A stretch of DNA of 6,678 bases from JBDTLH01 sp039934875 (lineage in GTDB: Bacteria > Acidobacteriota > Terriglobia > Terriglobales > Acidobacteriaceae), in the NCBI GenBank assembly GCA_039934875.1, contig JBDTLH010000345.1, forward strand, positions 1-6,678, written 5' to 3'. Position 1 is the stretch's first letter. Every line of letters starts with the position of its first letter. The position numbers and the translations under genes were made by a program. Of this stretch, positions 6,050-6,678 are shown piece by piece. The notes below the pieces were generated by a model, which saw only the letters and a list, made by a program, of their open reading frames with translations, was not told where the DNA came from and made no database searches.

Positions 6050-6678
6050 TCATTGTGGACCAAGGTGATGCGCAATTGCCTGTGCCGCGGCACGCGGATC
6101 GGCGGCAGCGGTGATGGGACGGCCGATGACCAGGTAGTCGGCTCCGCGGGCGATTGCCTCGCGAGGAGTTGCAGTGCGGGATTGGTCGTCGGCGGGGGAA
6201 CCAGGCGGACGAATTCCGGGGACGACGATTTTCATCTCCGGGGCGATGGCGGCGCGGACCAATGTTATTTCTTTAGGAGAGCAGACGATACCGCCGCATC
6301 CCGCGTTATGCGCCAGCTTCGCCAACGAGACGACCTGTTCAGCCGGCGAGAGAGCCAGGTTGATAGAGCGCAGGGAAGCGGCATCCATGCTGGTGAGCAC
6401 GGTAACGGCGAGTATCCTAGTCTGGTCAGAGCGCGGCGCAGCCGAATCCTGCGCGGCTTTGACGGCGGCTTCCATCATGGCCGATCCGCCGCTGGCGTGG
6501 ATGGTAAGCAGATCGACGCCAAGCTTTGCCGCCGACCGGACTGCTCCCGCGACTGTGTTGGGGATGTCGTGAAACTTCAAATCGAGAAAGACGCGCTTGC
6601 CTTGAGACTTGATCTGCCGAACGGCGTCGGGGCCTGCCACGGTAAAGAGTTGCAAGCCGATTTTATAGAAGGAGATGA
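6050..6678 (-). CDS. pyrF: Orotidine-5'-phosphate decarboxylase, PyrF (partial, N-terminus off the right edge)
   Basis: PyrF decarboxylates OMP to UMP, the last step of de novo pyrimidine synthesis, in the cytoplasm as a TIM-barrel dimer. The frame is open from the window edge to TGA 6050-6052, giving 208 visible residues. It enters with ISFYKIGLQLFTVAGP, a conserved strand that normally lies about 30 residues into the protein, so the start codon is outside. The TTG at 6655 is an internal leucine, not the start. The catalytic motif DLKFHDIPNTV supplies the Asp-Lys-Asp set. TIHASGG, VTVLTSMD and GIVCSPKE are successive barrel strands. VVPGIRPPG is the phosphate-binding loop region, and YLVIGRPIT carries the phosphate-contacting Arg. 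The fold belongs to the short bacterial OMP decarboxylase group, usually about 230-240 residues. All visible active-site elements are intact. Confidence 0.97.
   Translation of the reverse strand, partial: ISFYKIGLQLFTVAGPDAVRQIKSQGKRVFLDLKFHDIPNTVAGAVRSAAKLGVDLLTIHASGGSAMMEAAVKAAQDSAAPRSDQTRILAVTVLTSMDAASLRSINLALSPAEQVVSLAKLAHNAGCGGIVCSPKEITLVRAAIAPEMKIVVPGIRPPGSPADDQSRTATPREAIARGADYLVIGRPITAAADPRAAAQAIAHHLGPQ

Noticed and set aside
6653..6655. TTG at 6655 as the start of pyrF.
   Set aside because: The same frame continues upstream to the window edge with ISFYKIG, which is conserved PyrF sequence, so the true start lies outside.

Overview
The window most resembles a GC-rich Gram-negative chromosome, probably Acidobacteriota. 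The grounds are a Tol operon with a proline-rich TonB-type protein in the TolA position, the zinc-ribbon gene beside pyrF, and the general codon style. The phylum is inferred from gene style, not from a marker gene. I see no tRNA, rRNA, insertion sequence, integrase, prophage gene or CRISPR array; this is mostly core chromosome.

Left part (1-3180, minus strand): a tightly packed Tol-Pal operon, read from right to left. It runs tolQ (MotA/TolQ/ExbB channel subunit), tolR (ExbD/TolR subunit), a TonB/TolA-type periplasm-spanning protein and tolB (periplasmic beta-propeller), which leaves the window before its C-terminus. Gaps are 7 and 8 nt between the first three genes. The gap before tolB is 81 nt and holds a striking AT-rich inverted repeat built from four 16-nt-spaced units. 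TolQ-TolR would use the proton gradient to drive the TolA-like protein, which would act on TolB and Pal to hold the outer membrane to the cell wall and constrict it at division. No pal is visible; it would be expected beyond the left edge.

Middle (3181-5655, plus strand): a divergent intergenic region, then three closely spaced genes. They are a 57-residue basic ORF with a GTG start, an unrecognised protein of about 159 residues, and recN, the SMC-like ATPase of double-strand-break repair. The two small genes are the least understood part of the window. A promoter-like element inside the end of the second gene may let recN be expressed on its own.

Right part (5672-6678, minus strand): a small CxxC...CxxC zinc-ribbon protein of unknown function converges on recN with a 16-nt gap. 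Upstream of it lies pyrF (orotidine-5'-phosphate decarboxylase, last step of UMP synthesis), cut by the right edge so that its N-terminus is missing.
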